Part shown: piece after piece, positions 29,672 through 32,428 of the stretch
How the letters are laid out: each line of letters begins with the position of its first letter
How positions within the stretch are numbered: the stretch's first letter is position 1
Source: Pyramidobacter piscolens W5455
GTDB taxonomy: Bacteria > Synergistota > Synergistia > Synergistales > Dethiosulfovibrionaceae
Reading direction: 5' to 3'
NCBI RefSeq assembly: GCF_000177335.1
Contig: NZ_ADFP01000016.1
Coordinates: 1-32,428, forward strand
DNA: 32,428 nucleotides
Position numbers and translations under genes: made by a program
The notes under the pieces: model-generated
Told to the model about the DNA's origin: nothing
Databases searched by the model: none
The model's input: only the letters and a program-made list of their open reading frames with translations

Positions 29672-30283
29672 TCACTTGCGGGGCTGAAGGATACGAAGGC
29701 AGCTCATAATGGTCTCGCTTTCGCCAAGAGCTTCTCCCTGTTCAGCCACAACCGACTTATAGGCGCGTACGGCCGACGCGCGGTCGAACCCCAAGGATTC
29801 AAGGGCGTCGAGCACGCTGGCGGCCGCCTGGCGATCACCGGCAGGCGCACCGTGAAATTCGCCTGTCAGTTGGATAAAACCTTTTTTATGAATGCGGTCG
29901 GAAAGTTCGAAACAGATGCGTTCGGCCGTTTTTTTGCCGATTCCCGGCACCGAGGTCAGCAGCCTGATGTCGTTCTGCTCCACGGCCGCGACGATTTCCG
30001 CCGGGGAAAGATACTGAAGGATGGAAATGGCCGCCTTGCCGCCCACGCCTTTGGTCAAAATCATCAGTTTGAACGTCCGGCGTTCGGTATCGTCGGCAAA
30101 GCCGTAAAGGACAATGCCGGCGTCGCCTACCTGCAACAGGGTGTAAAGAAATACCTGCGTTCCGAGTTCGCACCGCTCCGCGGCCCGGCGCGTCAAAAGG
30201 ACCTCCACGCCGAACCCGTTGCACTCGACGACGGCCGTAAACTCGGACCTTTCTACAACCTTCCCTCTGATGCTGGCAAGCAT
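29672..30283 (-). CDS. ruvA: Holliday junction DNA helicase subunit RuvA
   Basis: Tetrameric junction-binding protein that loads RuvB. The 203 residues have the N-terminal OB fold (MLASIRGKVVER to LYGFAD), paired helix-hairpin-helix motifs (GVGGKAAISIL and VPGIGKKTAERI), a flexible linker and the small C-terminal RuvB-binding domain (ALESLGFDRASAVRAY). The ATG has GGAG 10 nt upstream and lies 6 nt after ruvC. Confidence 0.96.
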   Translation of the reverse strand: MLASIRGKVVERSEFTAVVECNGFGVEVLLTRRAAERCELGTQVFLYTLLQVGDAGIVLYGFADDTERRTFKLMILTKGVGGKAAISILQYLSPAEIVAAVEQNDIRLLTSVPGIGKKTAERICFELSDRIHKKGFIQLTGEFHGAPAGDRQAAASVLDALESLGFDRASAVRAYKSVVAEQGEALGESETIMSCLRILQPRK

Positions 30284-30289
30284 GGCCGG

Positions 30290-30808
30290 CTATCTCCTTC
30301 CATAGGCATACTGCGGACTGCGGACGATCGCCAGACCGGCCAAGGCGATACCGAGCGCATCGGCCGTGTCGTCGGGACGGGGAATTTCCGGCAGATTCAG
30401 AAGCTGCTGAATCATGAGCTGCACCTGACGTTTTTCCGCCGTGCCGTCGCCGCAGACCGTCAGCTTCACTTCCGACGGTTTGGGTTCGATAATCGGCAGA
30501 CGATACTGCGCTCCCAGCAGCAGTATCGCTCCCCGAACCTGCCACACCGCTTCGGCAGTGGTACGGTTCTGTCCGAAATAGAGTCTTTCGACGGACATAA
30601 AATGAGGGGAGCAGTTTTCAATCTGCTCCCTCACTCCGTCATACAACGCTTTGATTCTCACTGACGTATCCTGATGGGGAGGCGTCTCAAGACACCCATA
30701 GGCCAGCGCCCGATAGGAGCTTCCCGATTGGCACACAAAACCGTATCCGAGGCGGCCGATGCCCGGGTCGATCCCCAGGCAGACAAGCCCCTTAGTCGTC
30801 GCTGGCAA
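30290..30808 (-). CDS. ruvC: Crossover junction endodeoxyribonuclease RuvC
   Basis: Resolves Holliday junctions. The 172-residue protein keeps the four acidic residues: D14 (LGIDPGIG), E74 (VERLYFGQN), and D147 and D150 (DDTAD). The start appears to be TTG, overlapping the yebC end by 17 nt. An in-frame TGA four codons upstream excludes longer forms, but the nearest GAGG is only 3 nt away. Initiation may thus depend on coupling to yebC, or begin at a CTG about 10 codons later, downstream of AGGGG. Confidence 0.94.
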   Translation of the reverse strand: MPATTKGLVCLGIDPGIGRLGYGFVCQSGSSYRALAYGCLETPPHQDTSVRIKALYDGVREQIENCSPHFMSVERLYFGQNRTTAEAVWQVRGAILLLGAQYRLPIIEPKPSEVKLTVCGDGTAEKRQVQLMIQQLLNLPEIPRPDDTADALGIALAGLAIVRSPQYAYGRR

Positions 30809-31547
30809 TGGCCTCGTTCACCTCGTCGGTAAATTCGAAGTTCGCGTAGACGTTCTGAACGTCGTCGTGGCTGTCGAGCAAATCGAAGAGCTTGAGCATC
30901 TTGCGGGCTTTCTCCACGTCGCTGATCGTCACGGTTGTCTTGGGGACGAAGACGTTTTCGGCGTCGGCGATTTTATAGCCCTTCTTTTCAAGCGCTTCGC
31001 GAACGTCCATCATGGCTGAAGGATCCGTAGTCACGGCGGCACCCCCGTCCTGAATGGCGACGTCTTCGGCCCCGGCGTCGATGGCGTCCTCCATCAGCTG
31101 ATCCTCGTCGACCGCGCCTTCGATGGTGACGCTGCCCTTGCGCTCGAAATTCCAGGCCACGCTGCCGGCCGTTCCCATGGAACCGCCGTTGCGTTCGAGA
31201 ATGGCGCGGATCTCGGGCGTAGTGCGGTTGCGGTTGTCCGTCAGCGACTCGCAGATGATGGCCACGCCGTCGATACCGTAGCCTTCATACATCAACTCTT
31301 CGTAGGACACGCCTTCGAGCTCGCCGGTGCCGCGTTTGATGGCCCTGGTGATCGTGTCGTTGGGAACGCTGGCAGCGCGCGCGCGTTCGAGAGCCGCCTT
31401 GAGGCGCACGTTCATGCCGGGATCGCCGCCGCCCTCTTTGGCCGCGATGATAATCATCTTGATCAGTTTCTGGCGCTCGTTTCCTTTTTTGGAATCCTGC
31501 GCAGCCTTGCGATGTTTGATATTTGCCCACTTCGAATGCCCTGACAT
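30792..31547 (-). CDS. yebC: YebC/PmpR-family protein
   Basis: The 251 residues begin with the family signature MSGHSKWANIKHRKAAQD and contain GGGDPGMNVRLKAALERA and NRTTPEIRAILERNGG. Family members have been described as DNA-binding regulators and, more recently, as translation factors easing ribosome stalling at proline stretches. Its position before ruvCAB is a common arrangement. GAGGTG lies 7 nt before the ATG. It follows nadE after 60 nt without a visible terminator. Confidence 0.96.
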   Translation of the reverse strand: MSGHSKWANIKHRKAAQDSKKGNERQKLIKMIIIAAKEGGGDPGMNVRLKAALERARAASVPNDTITRAIKRGTGELEGVSYEELMYEGYGIDGVAIICESLTDNRNRTTPEIRAILERNGGSMGTAGSVAWNFERKGSVTIEGAVDEDQLMEDAIDAGAEDVAIQDGGAAVTTDPSAMMDVREALEKKGYKIADAENVFVPKTTVTISDVEKARKMLKLFDLLDSHDDVQNVYANFEFTDEVNEAIASDD

Positions 31548-31607
31548 ACAAAATCACCTCATAAAAAGTTTAAGGAGCCGCACTCCGCAAAACATGCTTG
31601 AAATCGC

Positions 31608-32342
31608 TCAAACTGCGTCGATAACGCAGATCGGCGGCATTTTCCTTTTGTGCTCCGAAATACGTTTGCGCCGCTCGATTTCCCTGCGGCTCTTCTCATC
31701 GATCGTTTGCCCGGAAACATAGGCGTCGAGAACTTCGTAGGACAGCCCCATTTCCTGCTCGTCGGTCTGCCCTTCCCAGAGCCCTGCCGACGGCGGTTTT
31801 TCGATGACCGGAGGCGGCACGCCCGTTTCGCGCGCGATCGCGCGCACCTCCGCTTTGGTCAGATCGGCCAGAGGCATAAAGTCGCTGCCGCCGTCTCCGT
31901 ATTTGGTGAAGTAGCCCACCGTCAGCTCGTCCTTGTTGCCCGTACCGCACACCAGATATCCGAGCGTCTGCGCGATGGAATACACCGTGATCATGCGCAA
32001 CCGGGGCTTGATATTGGCCCCCGCCAGCGCGGAAGGTTCCATGACTCGGCCGATCGTGCGCCGGTAGACGTCATAAGTCTCCGACAGATCGACCGTCAGC
32101 ATCTTCAATCCCAGCGCTTCGGCGGTCAGGCGCGCGTGCTCTCCGTCAAGCGGAATGCTGTGACACGGCATGTACACCGTTATCACGCGTTCCGTCCCGA
32201 GCGCTCCTTTGAGCAGCGCCGCCGCCACGGCCGAGTCGATGCCGCCGCTCAGTCCGACCACGGCGCCGCCGGCTCCGGAAGCGGAAATAATCTGGCTCAT
32301 CCATTTTTCGATGGCGTCGATCAATTTTCTGGCGTCTCTCAC
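31608..32342 (-). CDS. nadE: NH3-dependent NAD synthetase
   Basis: Amidates nicotinic acid adenine dinucleotide to NAD. The 244-residue protein has the ATP-pyrophosphatase loop SGGIDS (32-37), GTGNKDELTVGYFTKYGDGGSD and the PPSAGLWEGQTDEQEMG segment. No glutaminase domain is present, so free ammonia is the expected donor. The start is GTG, supported by GGAGG at 7-nt spacing. First gene visible in the long minus-strand operon. Confidence 0.95.
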   Translation of the reverse strand: MRDARKLIDAIEKWMSQIISASGAGGAVVGLSGGIDSAVAAALLKGALGTERVITVYMPCHSIPLDGEHARLTAEALGLKMLTVDLSETYDVYRRTIGRVMEPSALAGANIKPRLRMITVYSIAQTLGYLVCGTGNKDELTVGYFTKYGDGGSDFMPLADLTKAEVRAIARETGVPPPVIEKPPSAGLWEGQTDEQEMGLSYEVLDAYVSGQTIDEKSRREIERRKRISEHKRKMPPICVIDAV

Positions 32343-32380
32343 AGAAGCCCCTCCTCTTCACTCATGCGACATGACGTTTT

Positions 32381-32409
32381 ATTTTACCACACTCGCTGTA
32401 TTTAGGGCA
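32381..32409 (-). promoter_or_regulatory. Possible nadE promoter
   Basis: A TAAAAT -10 box lies about 39 nt upstream of the nadE start. The hexamer 17 bp upstream (TGCCCT) is a poor -35 match. Confidence 0.35.
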
Positions 32410-32410
32410 G

Positions 32411-32428
32411 AAAAAAAGCCGCCACGAC
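32411..32428 (-). terminator. Probable terminator cut by the window edge
   Basis: On the minus strand GTCGTGGCGGC is followed by seven T residues. This looks like the 3' arm and T-tract of an intrinsic terminator whose other arm lies beyond the right edge. Confidence 0.4.

Overview
The window looks like a GC-rich chromosome segment from a diderm anaerobe. My best guess is phylum Synergistota, close to Pyramidobacter; this is an inference from gene order, GC-rich codon use and a YadA-like outer-membrane anchor fragment, and no search was run. Almost all genes lie on the minus strand, so transcription mostly runs right to left. Only rpmB, a GntR-family regulator and perhaps one gene remnant lie on the plus strand. 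No tRNA, rRNA, CRISPR array or complete insertion sequence is visible.

Right to left, the layout is as follows. (1) A long, tightly packed minus-strand run: nadE, yebC, ruvC, ruvA, ruvB, a SpoIID/LytB-domain protein, queA, mltG, yqeH, tldD, ftsK. It joins NAD synthesis, Holliday-junction processing, tRNA queuosine modification, peptidoglycan remodelling, ribosome assembly and chromosome translocation. (2) rpmB (L28) on the plus strand, convergent with ftsK, with terminators between them. (3) The overlapping set xseB-ispA-dxs-tlyA (exonuclease VII small subunit, isoprenoid precursors, rRNA methylation). (4) nadK-recN with its own promoter. (5) A GntR/FCD regulator divergent from a two-gene threonine catabolic operon (SDR-type threonine dehydrogenase and 2-amino-3-ketobutyrate CoA ligase). 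(6) rpsO, then pnp-dut-thrS. (7) infC-rpmI-rplT at the left end.

The unusual part is at about 1.4-4.5 kb. The common bacterial order is thrS-infC-rpmI-rplT, but here about 3 kb of accessory DNA separates thrS from infC. It holds two type II toxin-antitoxin modules: a DinJ/YafQ pair and a RelB/ParE-like pair. Each has a good promoter, and repeats in the promoter look like operators. It also holds a short YadA-like anchor remnant and a 199-bp second copy of the thrS 3' end, including the last 17 codons and the terminator. The two thrS-tail copies flank the RelB/ParE-like module as direct repeats with six mismatches by eye. The inner edge of the extra copy is folded into a 17-bp inverted repeat. 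The toxin segment is visibly AT-richer than the host genes (hand counts of 28/60 and 27/60 G+C in two toxin samples, against 41/60 in one thrS sample).

Regulatory DNA is readable in several places. infC has a strong promoter, an intrinsic attenuator, and an initiation site whose Shine-Dalgarno points at an AUA codon, matching the rare-start-codon autoregulation known for IF3. rpsO, nadK, the threonine operon and both toxin modules have sigma70-type promoters with spacers of 16-17 bp.
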